Under the pieces are notes generated by a model. The model made no database searches and was not told the origin of the DNA. It worked only from the letters and a program-made list of their open reading frames with translations. From Polyangiaceae bacterium (GTDB lineage Bacteria > Myxococcota_A > Polyangia > Polyangiales > Polyangiaceae), in assembly GCA_025936115.1 (NCBI GenBank), contig JAICTZ010000001.1:1-64000 (forward strand): a stretch of 64,000 nt of DNA. Reading direction: 5' to 3'. This document shows positions 17,979 to 27,095 of the stretch, piece after piece (positions within the stretch are counted from its first letter, which is position 1; the number at the start of each line of letters is the position of its first letter). The translations under genes were made by a program, and so were the position numbers.

Positions 17979-19046
17979 ATGGCGAAGCTCGAAATTGGTC
18001 TCGATACCTTCGGCGACCGGACGCGGACCATCGACGGTAAGCCCGTGCCGCACGCGCAGGTGATTCGCAATCTGGTCGAGCAAGCCGAGCTTGCCGACCG
18101 GGTCGGGCTTTCGTTCATCGGAGTCGGCGAGCACCACCGGGAGGACTTTGCGGTGTCGGCGCCCGAGGTCGTGCTGGCGGCCATCGCGAGCCGCACCGAG
18201 CGCATTCACCTCGGCTCGGCCGTGACGGTGCTGAGCTCGGACGATCCGATCCGTGTGTTTCAACGTTTCGCCACGCTCGACGCCGTTTCGAACGGCCGGG
18301 CCGAAGTGATCCTCGGGCGCGGTTCGTTTACGGAGTCCTTTCCCCTCTTCGGCTTCGATCTTGCCCGTTACGAGGAGCTCTTCGACGACAAGCTCGCGCT
18401 GTTCGCGAAGGTGCGCGCCGGCACGCCCGTGACCTGGTCCGGCTCGACGCGTCCGCCGCTCGAGAACCAGAGCATCTACCCGCCTATCGAAAACGGGCTG
18501 CTCCGCACCTGGATCGGCGTCGGCGGCAGCCCGCAATCCGTCGTGCGCGCGGCGCAGTACGGCTTCGATCTCATGCTCGCCATCATCGGCGGCGAGCCCG
18601 CGCGCTTCGCGCCGTACGTCGCGCTCTACGCAGAGGCGCTCGGCAAATTCGGCTTCGGCAAGCGCCCGGTCGGCGTGCACTCGCCGGGTCACGTCGCCGA
18701 AACGGACGAGCAGGCGCGCGAGGAACTCTGGCCGCACTTTCTCGAACAGCGCACCAAGATCGGCGCGGAGCGCGGCTGGTCGCCGCCCACGCGCGCGCAG
18801 TTCGAGCACGAAGCGGGCCCGCGCGGCGCGCTCTTCGTCGGCTCACCCGAGACCGTCGCGCAAAAGATCGCCGCCACGGCGCGCACGCTGTCGCTCTCGC
18901 GCTTCGATCTCAAGTACAGCAACGGCCCGATGCCGCACGAACGGATGCTGAAGAGCATCGAGCTCATCGGCACCAAAGTGGCTCCACGTGTGCACGAGCT
19001 ACTCGCGACCGAAGACGCGCTGGCCGACGCTAGCCGAATGCTCTGA
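17979..19046 (+). CDS. LLM-class flavin-dependent oxidoreductase
   Basis: A 355-residue luciferase-like monooxygenase. Features of the family are present: GVGEHHREDFAVSAPEVVLAAIASRT, GSAVTVLSSDDPIRVFQRFATLDAVSNGR, and ILGRGSFTESFPLFG, followed by a TIM-barrel-like remainder ending with PETVAQKIAAT. Proteins of this subgroup use FMNH2 or F420H2; substrates are rarely known. ATG 17979 is chosen because the upstream open frame overlaps the esterase on the other strand and is not protein-like. No operon partner is close; the 208 bases after it hold no gene I can support. Confidence 0.85.
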   Translation: MAKLEIGLDTFGDRTRTIDGKPVPHAQVIRNLVEQAELADRVGLSFIGVGEHHREDFAVSAPEVVLAAIASRTERIHLGSAVTVLSSDDPIRVFQRFATLDAVSNGRAEVILGRGSFTESFPLFGFDLARYEELFDDKLALFAKVRAGTPVTWSGSTRPPLENQSIYPPIENGLLRTWIGVGGSPQSVVRAAQYGFDLMLAIIGGEPARFAPYVALYAEALGKFGFGKRPVGVHSPGHVAETDEQAREELWPHFLEQRTKIGAERGWSPPTRAQFEHEAGPRGALFVGSPETVAQKIAATARTLSLSRFDLKYSNGPMPHERMLKSIELIGTKVAPRVHELLATEDALADASRML

Positions 19047-19254
19047 GAGCGGAGCATCGGTCGTACGTCGCACTACCGGACATTCGTCCGCGGTGTGGCA
19101 CCGCCTCGAACTCCGACGCGCCTGCTCGCGGGGGCGTCGATGATTTGCTCGGCCTGCACCTTGATGTGGACCTCGGCGACATCCTCAGACGCCCTATTCG
19201 GAAGAGGCGCGCACGTGGTGTCGACCGGCTCGGCTGGGCGCGATTGAATCGACG

Positions 19255-19953
19255 TTACGCCAGTGCGCCATGGAGGGCGGGGTCCGTGGCCGCAAACGCG
19301 CCCGTCGCGATACGCACTAGCAGCGCCATCCTACCGGAAATCCCCAAGCGGCGGTACGCCCATGCGACTTGGTTGGCCACCGTCCGCGTGGAAACGCGGC
19401 GTTCCTGTGCAATCTCGGCGTAGGTGCGGCCCTCGACCAAGTGTCTCACGACGACCTCGACCGAATTCGGCAACCGCACCGGAAAGTGGAGGTCGGCACG
19501 CGGGACGCTAACGACGTCCCAAATGTCTCCAAGGGCGCTCATCCGTCCGCCAGCTGAAAATGAACGGTCGCGCGCCGCGTGCACCAAAATCACAGCGATA
19601 AGCGGCACTTTGGACGGAGCACACGTCCAGCCGATCGCCTGCAACGCCTCGCGCATGGCGTTCGAGACGGCCGAAGGACTAACGCAGAGGTCGATGGCGA
19701 TGGCTTTGTGGCTTTTGCCGAGGAGCGCCTGCTCGAGCACGATGAGGCGGCGGCCGCAAACGGCGCGTGTCTCCAATAGCACGTCTGAACGTTTGCGCAG
19801 AACCAGAAACAGGCGATCACCGTAATAGAAAGAATCGGCGATCACGCGTACGCCGGACACGAGTCCATGCCAGATCTCGGCGATATCGATGCGGGTGGCC
19901 CGACCGTCCGCATCCACGTTGATTGCTGCGGCTCGTAACGTTTGTTCCTCCAT
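19255..19953 (-). CDS. Regulator with two LuxR-like HTH segments
   Basis: A 232-residue protein with two helix-turn-helix regions of the LuxR/FixJ type. The first is at about 70-106 (LEQALLGKSHKAIAIDLCVS, then SAVSNAMREAL). The second is at about 164-214 (VVVRHLVEGRTYAEIAQERR, then STRTVANQVAWAYRRLGI), which is the better match, with the typical LGI ending. There is no receiver or autoinducer domain. ATG 19953 has AGGAGGGC directly before it. It is divergent from the FHA gene with only 132 bases between starts, so it probably controls that unit and perhaps the YcaO-TfuA block. Two tandem HTHs in one small protein are unusual. Confidence 0.75.
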   Translation of the reverse strand: MEEQTLRAAAINVDADGRATRIDIAEIWHGLVSGVRVIADSFYYGDRLFLVLRKRSDVLLETRAVCGRRLIVLEQALLGKSHKAIAIDLCVSPSAVSNAMREALQAIGWTCAPSKVPLIAVILVHAARDRSFSAGGRMSALGDIWDVVSVPRADLHFPVRLPNSVEVVVRHLVEGRTYAEIAQERRVSTRTVANQVAWAYRRLGISGRMALLVRIATGAFAATDPALHGALA

Positions 19954-19984
19954 GCCCTCCTGATATCCACGGAGACAAAGCCTG

Positions 19985-20022
19985 TCGATCGCAGCTCATC
20001 GCGTTCGATCGCACTCGATCGC
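19985..20022. promoter_or_regulatory. Three TCGATCGC copies in a divergent promoter
   Basis: The palindromic-core octamer TCGATCGC occurs at 19985-19992, 20005-20012 and 20015-20022, spaced 20 and 10 bases apart (two and one helical turns). They lie between the starts of the LuxR-like regulator and the FHA protein. The same octamer occurs twice more at 29507-29514 and 29517-29524, after the TfuA gene, with the shared 11-mer TCGATCGCACT. A regulator-binding site is the simplest reading, but this is inference. Confidence 0.4.
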
Positions 20023-20085
20023 GTGAATCCTGCCTTTCCCTCGCCCTTGAAGACGCTCGCCGTTCGCCGTGGTAGCGACTCGTCG

Positions 20086-21003
20086 ATGGCCGAAATCGCG
20101 CGTGATACCGAGCCTTCACGCACCCATGTCCTCGAGCCGGAGCATCTGGTCGGCCGAGGCCCGCAATGCTCATTACGATTGACCGGATACTACGTCTCGG
20201 CTCAGCACGCTGTGGTGCGCTGGAGCGGCGCGCGGTGGGAGGTGATCGATCGTGGTAGCAGGAACGGAACCGTCCTCGATGGCGAGCCACTCCAACCAGG
20301 GCGGCCCTATCCCCTAGGCGTCGGTTCCCGACTGGCTTTCGGGAATGCCGACGAGCGTTGGCTCGTCCGGGATGCGAGCCCACCTGAGGTCATGGTGGTG
20401 GAGGTCGACAGCGGTCGCGCACTGGTTGGAACCGATGGAATCGTGGGCATCCCGTCGGCCGACGAGCCTTTGGTTACCGTGTATCGCGACACGGATGGAA
20501 CTTGGCGGCTCGAACAACCGGATCGGGACACAGTGGCCCTTTCGCAAGGCACCACGTTCGTCGCCGGCAGTCGCACGTTTCGCTTCTGTTGCCCCGATGC
20601 CGTGACGTCCACGGGGACGGCGTATCAGAAGGACGCGGCGCCACCTATTGCGGTGTTCTCCGTCTCGAGGGACGAGGAGTTCGTCGAGGTCTTCTTCGAG
20701 TATCCGGATCGGCGTGTGTCTCTCGGCTCGCGTAGTCACAACTATTTACTATTGACATTGGCACGCGGGCGAATCGCCGATCGCGCGGCGGGCGTGCCCG
20801 AATCGTCGTGCGGCTGGACCTACAAGGAAAATCTCGCCGACGCGCTCAACATGACGCCGCAGCAAATCGACGGCGAGGTGTTTCGGGTGCGCAAACACTT
20901 TGCACAACACGGGCTCGATGAGGCGGCGAGCGTCATCGACCGGCGTCCGCGGACGAAACAAATTCGACTCGGCCTGAGCAACCTCAGAATCGTCCGGATC
21001 TGA
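20086..21003 (+). CDS. FHA-domain protein with C-terminal winged helix
   Basis: A 305-residue protein. Residues about 12-95 form an FHA phosphothreonine-binding domain with all the signature residues: VGRGPQC, SAQHAVV and RGSRNGTVLDG. After a middle region, residues about 215-305 look like a DNA-binding winged helix of the OmpR/transcriptional-activator kind (LTLARGRIADR, NLADALNMTPQQIDGEVFRVRKHF). It may therefore be a phospho-dependent transcription factor. It lies 52 bases before the Ser/Thr kinase gene on the same strand, so the kinase is the likely partner that writes the mark the FHA domain reads. I start at ATG 20086; the frame is open further upstream without a clear ribosome site. 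Confidence 0.8.
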   Translation: MAEIARDTEPSRTHVLEPEHLVGRGPQCSLRLTGYYVSAQHAVVRWSGARWEVIDRGSRNGTVLDGEPLQPGRPYPLGVGSRLAFGNADERWLVRDASPPEVMVVEVDSGRALVGTDGIVGIPSADEPLVTVYRDTDGTWRLEQPDRDTVALSQGTTFVAGSRTFRFCCPDAVTSTGTAYQKDAAPPIAVFSVSRDEEFVEVFFEYPDRRVSLGSRSHNYLLLTLARGRIADRAAGVPESSCGWTYKENLADALNMTPQQIDGEVFRVRKHFAQHGLDEAASVIDRRPRTKQIRLGLSNLRIVRI

Positions 21004-21055
21004 TACTCACCACTTCGACCTTGCCCCGCCGCCCAGACGGATCTCAAATTCCCTC

Positions 21056-24000
21056 GTGCAGGCTCCGTCGCGACTTGGCCCATACGAACTCGTCGAGCCG
21101 TTGCGGTCCGGCGGGGGTGGTTCCATTTACCGTGCGGTCGACTCACGCGACGGCTCGCAGTTAGCGCTCAAGCTCGCCCATGAGTCCAGCCCCTCTGCGG
21201 CGCTCGCGTTGCGCCGGGAAGTCGCTACGCTCTTGAGCCTTCGCGACGCCAATGTCCGTGGCACCGTACGGGTTCTCGCAAGTGGCGTGGATGAACCGCG
21301 GCCGTGGTTCGTCATGGAGCTGCTCGGCGGGCCCAACCTGCGGGAGTTGGCGCGTACGCTCTTTCTCGATTGCGCTGCGCCAATGCGACCGAGGGATGCC
21401 GGCGCCAGCGGTTTGGCGCCGACCGTCCCGGTCACCACGCTGCTACCACGCGAACCGCGCGCTCGGTCCCGCCCGTCGGAGCCGCTCGCCGTTGCCCCAG
21501 GGCCGCGCACCGAGCCGGATGCCGTCCTCCGCATCCTTCGCCGCATTGCACAGACGTTGAGCGAGGTGCACGCGCTGGGCATTTTGCACGGCGATCTTAC
21601 GCCTTCTAACATCGTGCTGCGTGGTCCGGGCGATCCCGTACTCCTCGACTTCGGCACGTCGTTCGCGACCTTCGAACGCACTGAATTTCGCGAGCCGGCG
21701 CGGCTCGACTTCGTCCACTACGGCACGCCGGGTTACGCGGCACCCGAGCTGTTACTCGGCAAAGCCGTCGACCTCAGGTGTGACATTTATGGGCTTGGTT
21801 GCATCATTTACGATTTCCTCTTCGGACGCCCCGTGTTCGCGGGCCCGCGCGTCGAGGACGTCGTGCAACAGCATCTCCAGGCTCCGCCACGGTTTCCCGA
21901 GGACGCACCGGTTTCGGCAGAGCTCGTCGCCCTGCTTCGCGCGATGTTGACGAAAGCTCCCGAACGACGGTTGCGCGACGCGGAGGAGGTCGTTCGGTGC
22001 CTGTCGAGGTTGCTCGGGGAGCTCGCGCCCGAACCGCCGAGCGCGTCGCGCCTCACGCTCCTGCGGCCGCAGTTCGTGGACCACAGCGGCGCGCTCGCTC
22101 GTCTCAGCAAGAGTTTAGAAGCGACACTGAATGGTTCGTGCCAACGAGTCCTCCTGACCGCGCCGAGTGGCGCTGGAAAAACGCGGCTCTTGAACGAACT
22201 CGGGGCACGGGCAGCGCCACGCTCGATGGTGATCAGTTGTCAGGCGGCAACCACAAGCTCGTCGGACGAGACGACGCTCGCCAACCCCGGGCTCAGCCTA
22301 CTGAAGCCCCTGATCGATTACGCCGCGCACGTCTACCGCCGTGTGCTCGCGGATCCGGTACCGTCGCACGATTCGGAGCGCTGGCATGGCGTCGCTCGGT
22401 CTCTTGCCCTAGGGGGGGCGGCCGCCGAAGCAGCTCAGCCGGCAGCGCCCCAGAGCGCCAGGCGAATTTGGTTCGACGCGCTCGAGCAGCTGCTCGGGCT
22501 ACTCGCGAGCCACGAGCCTGTCGTCTTATTGTTGGACGATTTGCAGTGGGCGGACGATCTGTCGCTCGCTTTTCTGCTCGAGCGCGCCAGTGCCGCGCCC
22601 GGCGCAATCCTTTTCGTCTGCAGCGCTCGCGACGATGCGCCGCCAGAGCAACTCGCCGCACTACGCGCCTGGGCATTGCTAGAGGTCGCGATCCCGCCGC
22701 TCGAGCGTCGCGAAACGGGCGAACTTTTGAAGGACTTGCTTGGCGCCGAATGGCTACCCGAGGGTTTGCTCGATTATGTCGTCGCGCGCGCCGAGGGTAA
22801 CCCGTTCTTCGTCGGCGAATACCTGCGCTCAGCGCTCGCCCTAGCGCTCCTCAGGCGCGACGTTACCGGCGAGTGGCAGTTTCCGACGGCCTCCGAGCTC
22901 GAGGGAATGGCTCCGATTCCGCACAGCATCGACGGGCTCATTCAATCTCGGCTCGGCGCCGCCTCTGCGGGTGCCCGCCAGCTCCTAGCGCAAGCTGCAG
23001 TGCTCGGCCGGGAGTTCGATGCGGGGCTACTTGAGAGCTCGCTGAACGACCCATTCGCGACCGCGCGGGCGCTCGAGGAACTCGCGGCGCGCCAACTGCT
23101 CGTCCCGGTGGCCGCGGCTCGCTTTCGGTTCGTACACGATCGCGTGCGCGAGACGGCCGAACGCTCGCTGTCGAGCGACGTGCGCCAGAGTCTCCACCGC
23201 CAGGCAGCCCTTGCGCTCGAAAAATCCGAGTCGCGTCGCGAAACGTCGACGCTCGCGCGGCTGGGCTTCCATTGGGCCGGTGCCGCGGAGCCCCGGCTCG
23301 CACTCGAGTATTTGGTGCGGGGCGCGGAGTCGGCCAGAAACGACGGTGACGTCGAGTTCTCGTGCCAACTGTACCGCGCCGCAGTTCAACAGGCGCACCA
23401 GCTGACAGCCGCAGAAAGTGTCGCCATCAGCGTGAGCCTCGAGGAGTCCCTGGCTGACGTGCTCCTGCTGCGGGCTCGGCACGCGGAGGCGCGGCAATGT
23501 TACCAGCGTGCGTTCGAGATCGCTCGCAACCCCCTTCACCGCGCGCGTCTTAAGCGGAAGGAGGCGGCGACCCGCTGGACCCAGCACGACTACGCGGGTG
23601 CGGAACAATTGCTCGGCGATGCCGAACACGAGCTCGGTACTCCCAGCCGCGAGGTGTCCGCGGTCGTTTGGCAGGAGCACATCCAAATCCAGCTCGGCCG
23701 CTTCGAGTACCTGTATTTTTCGCAACGGAGCGGAGCCGAGATCGATCGACTGGTACAGACTTTGGAGGAGCCGGTCGCGGCGTACGGAACTCCGCGCCAG
23801 AAGAACGCGTATTACGTCGCCTCATCCAGCCACCATTTGCTCCGCAATCGCTACGCTTACAGCGAAAAAGCGGTCGAGCTCTCACGTCTCGCCGTGGCGG
23901 CGTCCGAGCGATTGACCTTGGATCAGCAAGCGCTCGGCCGGCTTTCGCACGCGTTTGCTCTCTTCTTCGGCACCCCGCGCGATTGCCGCGAGGCCGTCCC

Positions 24001-24523
24001 GCACATGTCCTTCGCGGTCGGCGCTGCGCGCGAAGCTAGGGACACGACGCTGCTCGCTCGCGCGACGACCTATTCGATCCTCACATTGCTTCGCCTGCGC
24101 GACGTGGACGGTGTCGAGCGCAGCCTCGATGACATGGCGGCAGCGGCCGAAGCCGCGAATCTGCCCCCCTATATCGGCGCAGGCATCGCCGTGCGAGGCT
24201 GGCTCGGCTGGCGGAAAGGCTCCGACGCCCCGGGCGAGCTCCTCGAGAAGGCACGCGCGACGTGGCTCGCACATCGTCACCCATTCCCCTTCCGTTGGGT
24301 CGCCGGTTTCCCCCTGCTCGCGCTGGCTACCGCGCGCGATGATTTCGCCGCGGCCGCCGTCGTTCTGACAGACCTGACGGCTCCCGGGCAGCAAGCGCTG
24401 CCGGCGCCTCTCGTCAGCGCGGTAGCCGCGGCCGCGGCTGCGTGCTCGACGGACGACTATCGGCGGATGCACGGCGCCTGCACCAAGGTCACGGCGTTGG
24501 CCGAAGAGCTGCACTACTGCTGA
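21056..24523 (+). CDS. Ser/Thr kinase fused to AAA-type ATPase and TPR-like region
   Basis: An 1155-residue PknK-like signalling protein, starting with GTG. Residues 1-325 are a eukaryote-like kinase: glycine loop LRSGGGGSIYRAVD, Lys39 in LALKLAHE, catalytic loop HGDLTPSNIVL, DFG at LLDFGTSF and APE. The catalytic Asp is kept but the preceding Arg of HRD is Gly, a non-RD kinase that does not need activation-loop phosphorylation. Residues about 345-620 are a STAND/AAA ATPase with Walker A APSGAGKT (near 369) and Walker B VVLLLDDLQWAD. The C-terminal half is helical, TPR-like. Such proteins sense a signal through the TPR part. Its 3' end overlaps the protease gene by 35 bases. Confidence 0.85.
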   Translation: MQAPSRLGPYELVEPLRSGGGGSIYRAVDSRDGSQLALKLAHESSPSAALALRREVATLLSLRDANVRGTVRVLASGVDEPRPWFVMELLGGPNLRELARTLFLDCAAPMRPRDAGASGLAPTVPVTTLLPREPRARSRPSEPLAVAPGPRTEPDAVLRILRRIAQTLSEVHALGILHGDLTPSNIVLRGPGDPVLLDFGTSFATFERTEFREPARLDFVHYGTPGYAAPELLLGKAVDLRCDIYGLGCIIYDFLFGRPVFAGPRVEDVVQQHLQAPPRFPEDAPVSAELVALLRAMLTKAPERRLRDAEEVVRCLSRLLGELAPEPPSASRLTLLRPQFVDHSGALARLSKSLEATLNGSCQRVLLTAPSGAGKTRLLNELGARAAPRSMVISCQAATTSSSDETTLANPGLSLLKPLIDYAAHVYRRVLADPVPSHDSERWHGVARSLALGGAAAEAAQPAAPQSARRIWFDALEQLLGLLASHEPVVLLLDDLQWADDLSLAFLLERASAAPGAILFVCSARDDAPPEQLAALRAWALLEVAIPPLERRETGELLKDLLGAEWLPEGLLDYVVARAEGNPFFVGEYLRSALALALLRRDVTGEWQFPTASELEGMAPIPHSIDGLIQSRLGAASAGARQLLAQAAVLGREFDAGLLESSLNDPFATARALEELAARQLLVPVAAARFRFVHDRVRETAERSLSSDVRQSLHRQAALALEKSESRRETSTLARLGFHWAGAAEPRLALEYLVRGAESARNDGDVEFSCQLYRAAVQQAHQLTAAESVAISVSLEESLADVLLLRARHAEARQCYQRAFEIARNPLHRARLKRKEAATRWTQHDYAGAEQLLGDAEHELGTPSREVSAVVWQEHIQIQLGRFEYLYFSQRSGAEIDRLVQTLEEPVAAYGTPRQKNAYYVASSSHHLLRNRYAYSEKAVELSRLAVAASERLTLDQQALGRLSHAFALFFGTPRDCREAVPHMSFAVGAAREARDTTLLARATTYSILTLLRLRDVDGVERSLDDMAAAAEAANLPPYIGAGIAVRGWLGWRKGSDAPGELLEKARATWLAHRHPFPFRWVAGFPLLALATARDDFAAAAVVLTDLTAPGQQALPAPLVSAVAAAAAACSTDDYRRMHGACTKVTALAEELHYC

Positions 24524-25667
24524 CGGTCGACCGCGCAGTGTTACCTCCGTTCGCGAGGGCCTTGTAGCGACGATCCCCGTACATGAGCAGCAGGCTCTCC
24601 ACGTCGAAGGGCGTCGGCTGTGTGCGCACAACCAGCTTCGACTTGTCGTCAGCTGACTCGGTTTCAGGCTTTCGCAATGCCATCGCGAGAATATCACCCT
24701 TCTCGCGTGCATCAGCCAGGGAGTAGTCGCTCGCTTGGACGTCCGATTCCGCGAGGAACCAGCCAAGCCCGGCGGGCGCCATGATCGAGTCGAGCGACTC
24801 GAGCGACTTCACGTCGAGCCAGTCAGAGAACGACGGACTGCCACGCCAGCGCAGCGTGATTTGCTCACGAATGAAGCGGTCGCTCACCGGACTCATCAGA
24901 CCGAAGGCCCGCGTTAAAATCTCGCTGATTTCGCGTACCGGTCGAAAGCTCACCGACGAAAGCTCGGGCGCTTGGTGGGCGTGCGCGAGCCCGAGCACAT
25001 GGCCAAATTCGTGAACGACCGCATAGCTGCCGGCGACCGACTCGAGATACGACAGTAGGGGCGCCTTGCCATTCGACGAGGCCCCCAAGCTTTGCGGCCG
25101 ACCCAGAAACGCGCTCGGCACCCCGTAGTCGACGCGTCGAGCGTAACTGCCGAGCTCGGAGTATGGTAAGCAAATACGCTGAATCCCGTCTTGTTGATCG
25201 GCGAATTCGGACTCGGCTGAGCTCACCCCGATGGGGGCGCGGAACGGGTCGCGCCGAATCAGTGGCAGATCTTCGAGCGAGATGAGCACATCGTAGGGTC
25301 GTTGCTCGAGCTCCTCGGGCAAGTACGGGCTTTTGTGCTCGCTGCCCGCCGGCGCTCCTTCGCCAAGCGGGCGATCGAACGAGCGGTCGGGGGCGAAATC
25401 CAAGCTCACGCCAGTCGCGAAAAATTCAGTCGCGTTCAGTGACGGTCCGAACGGCTTCAAATATTCGGCAATGGCGCGCTCCCAGCGTTGAGCAAGGGTG
25501 GTGATACGCTCGACCGCTCTGTCGAAATCGCCATTCAAGAGCATCGGCGGTTTCTGAAATGCGACACGGATCGAACTGCCGCGGGGCCATTTGTAATCCC
25601 AGGTGCCAGAAACTTCGACGTTGCGCGCACTGCTGCGCGCGCGCGTTCCGCATACCGTGCAGGTCAT
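24489..25667 (-). CDS. Metzincin-like zinc metalloprotease, no signal peptide
   Basis: A 392-residue protease. The zinc site VVHEFGHVLGLAHAH fits HExxHxxGxxH (His219, His223, His229, Glu220), and SIMAPAG near 295 is a good Met-turn, so it belongs with the matrixin/metzincin group. No signal peptide or membrane helix is visible; instead it starts MTCTVCGTRARS, with a CxxC. The WDYKWPRGSSIRVAF block at residues 23-37 resembles the first strand of matrixin domains. I prefer ATG 25667 over TTG 25691 because GGAAAGG precedes it. It is convergent with the kinase gene and is followed upstream by the 415-residue unknown gene, 97 bases away. Confidence 0.8.
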   Translation of the reverse strand: MTCTVCGTRARSSARNVEVSGTWDYKWPRGSSIRVAFQKPPMLLNGDFDRAVERITTLAQRWERAIAEYLKPFGPSLNATEFFATGVSLDFAPDRSFDRPLGEGAPAGSEHKSPYLPEELEQRPYDVLISLEDLPLIRRDPFRAPIGVSSAESEFADQQDGIQRICLPYSELGSYARRVDYGVPSAFLGRPQSLGASSNGKAPLLSYLESVAGSYAVVHEFGHVLGLAHAHQAPELSSVSFRPVREISEILTRAFGLMSPVSDRFIREQITLRWRGSPSFSDWLDVKSLESLDSIMAPAGLGWFLAESDVQASDYSLADAREKGDILAMALRKPETESADDKSKLVVRTQPTPFDVESLLLMYGDRRYKALANGGNTARSTVSSSAALRPTP

Positions 25668-25764
25668 GCTGAGGCCTTTCCTTTGTTCCAACCAATCAAA
25701 TCAACCTCGACTAGAATCGCACGAATCCAGCTCATTCCGCCAGAGTGGCCCTTTCGCGTCCGTT

Positions 25765-27012
25765 TCACTTTGGCGCGAGCGTGGTGATGTTGACCAACGG
25801 GACCACTCGCTTCATGCCGTCGTCGTCGAACAGCACACGGCCCATCAGCCCGCCGTTGCGAAGCTGCTGCCACACCTCCGTTTGCATCGATAGGTCGACG
25901 CAGGTGACGGTCCCGCGCTCCGCGCCCGTGGCGATTTTCTGGTCGCTGGTATGGTCGGATTCCCGAACGAGTCGGAACCGCTCGCCGGGCGTCCATTGCC
26001 GTAGCCCTTCGAGCTCGATGTGAAAGACGAGGCCGCGCGGACCACCGATCAGCATCTCCACCTCGTCGTCGTCGACGTGGCGAGCTGGCGGCAGATCGGG
26101 CCCGTCTGGAACCTCGTTCCACTCCTCCGCCGTCCAGGCGTTCCGATAGTTCAGGTTTTGTGCATTGATGAGGTAGCAGGTGATGCAAGCCGTAGCTCCG
26201 GGTTCAGGTTTGATGGGAATCGTGCTCACTGCAGGGCCACGACGTGTGCTCCGAAACCCCGCGTTGCCCCAATCTTCCGGGTGGGCAATCGCGTTCGTAT
26301 GCCGCTGGCCGATGTCGTAAACGTCCATCAGCTCCGGGGGCTTGAAATATGCTCCCACTCGCTCCGGAAGCGCCGGAGAGGCGCCCGAGTTCGAGCTCTT
26401 GGACTTGGCTTGGGCGGAGCGGACCTCACTGCCCGCGTCCCCTTTGCGAACCGGGAAGCGGTAGTGCTCGAGAGGCGCGTGCACGCCCTTCGGAGCAATC
26501 ATCAATACGTCGTGGTGCTCGATCGGTGCCGGTTCGTCGTGGTCGGTTCCATCCGTGAAGGCAGGCTGCAGCTGAGGCGTGTATTCGACCTTCCCCCCCG
26601 CACCGGTCGTCGGGTGGGCTGGATCCGGCACGACTCTCTGCAGGAACGCTCGCGGGCGAATCAGCCCTCTCAAGGTCTTCTCGCGCCTGAGCTTTTCCAA
26701 GCCCTTCTCCACCACTTCCGCGCGAGCATCGATCCAGCCGAGAACGATGTCGTCTGTCGCGCCTTTCAACTCTTTGGGCGCTGTCTCCGAGGACAAGAGA
26801 GCCTTCCTCAGCTCCGATGACTCACTTGCTCGCACGAGCAGGTTGAGCGCCTCCATCATGGTGTCCATTTCGGATGCGCTCGAAGGCTCGTTTGCGGCGG
26901 CCTTCTTGTCCGAAGTCGCATCGGGCGGAGGTATCGAGCCCGTCGCCTGACGAATCAACTCCAACAGTTGTGTGGCTTGCGTCACGTAGTACTTCGAGTG
27001 CTCCTGGCTCAT
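25765..27012 (-). CDS. Unrecognised 415-residue protein
   Basis: I do not recognise this protein. It has no signal peptide or membrane helix. Residues 1-125 are helical with an Asp/Lys/Pro-rich linker at 30-40; residues about 200-235 are low-complexity (Ala/Ser/Lys). Towards the C-terminus it has a conserved-looking block with a CITCYLINAQNLNYRNAWTA motif and three Cys in total. The gene starts at ATG 27012 with GGAG well placed and is divergent from ycaO with 83 bases between starts. With the protease it forms a minus-strand unit, so it may be a substrate or partner of that enzyme; this is a guess from position. Confidence 0.7.
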   Translation of the reverse strand: MSQEHSKYYVTQATQLLELIRQATGSIPPPDATSDKKAAANEPSSASEMDTMMEALNLLVRASESSELRKALLSSETAPKELKGATDDIVLGWIDARAEVVEKGLEKLRREKTLRGLIRPRAFLQRVVPDPAHPTTGAGGKVEYTPQLQPAFTDGTDHDEPAPIEHHDVLMIAPKGVHAPLEHYRFPVRKGDAGSEVRSAQAKSKSSNSGASPALPERVGAYFKPPELMDVYDIGQRHTNAIAHPEDWGNAGFRSTRRGPAVSTIPIKPEPGATACITCYLINAQNLNYRNAWTAEEWNEVPDGPDLPPARHVDDDEVEMLIGGPRGLVFHIELEGLRQWTPGERFRLVRESDHTSDQKIATGAERGTVTCVDLSMQTEVWQQLRNGGLMGRVLFDDDGMKRVVPLVNITTLAPK

Positions 27013-27095
27013 GCATTCGTCTCCAGCAATTGATCGGTCGAGGGCGACCTGTTCGGCACCATCAAGCCGTGATAGTCGGATCTCGTTGAACCGCG

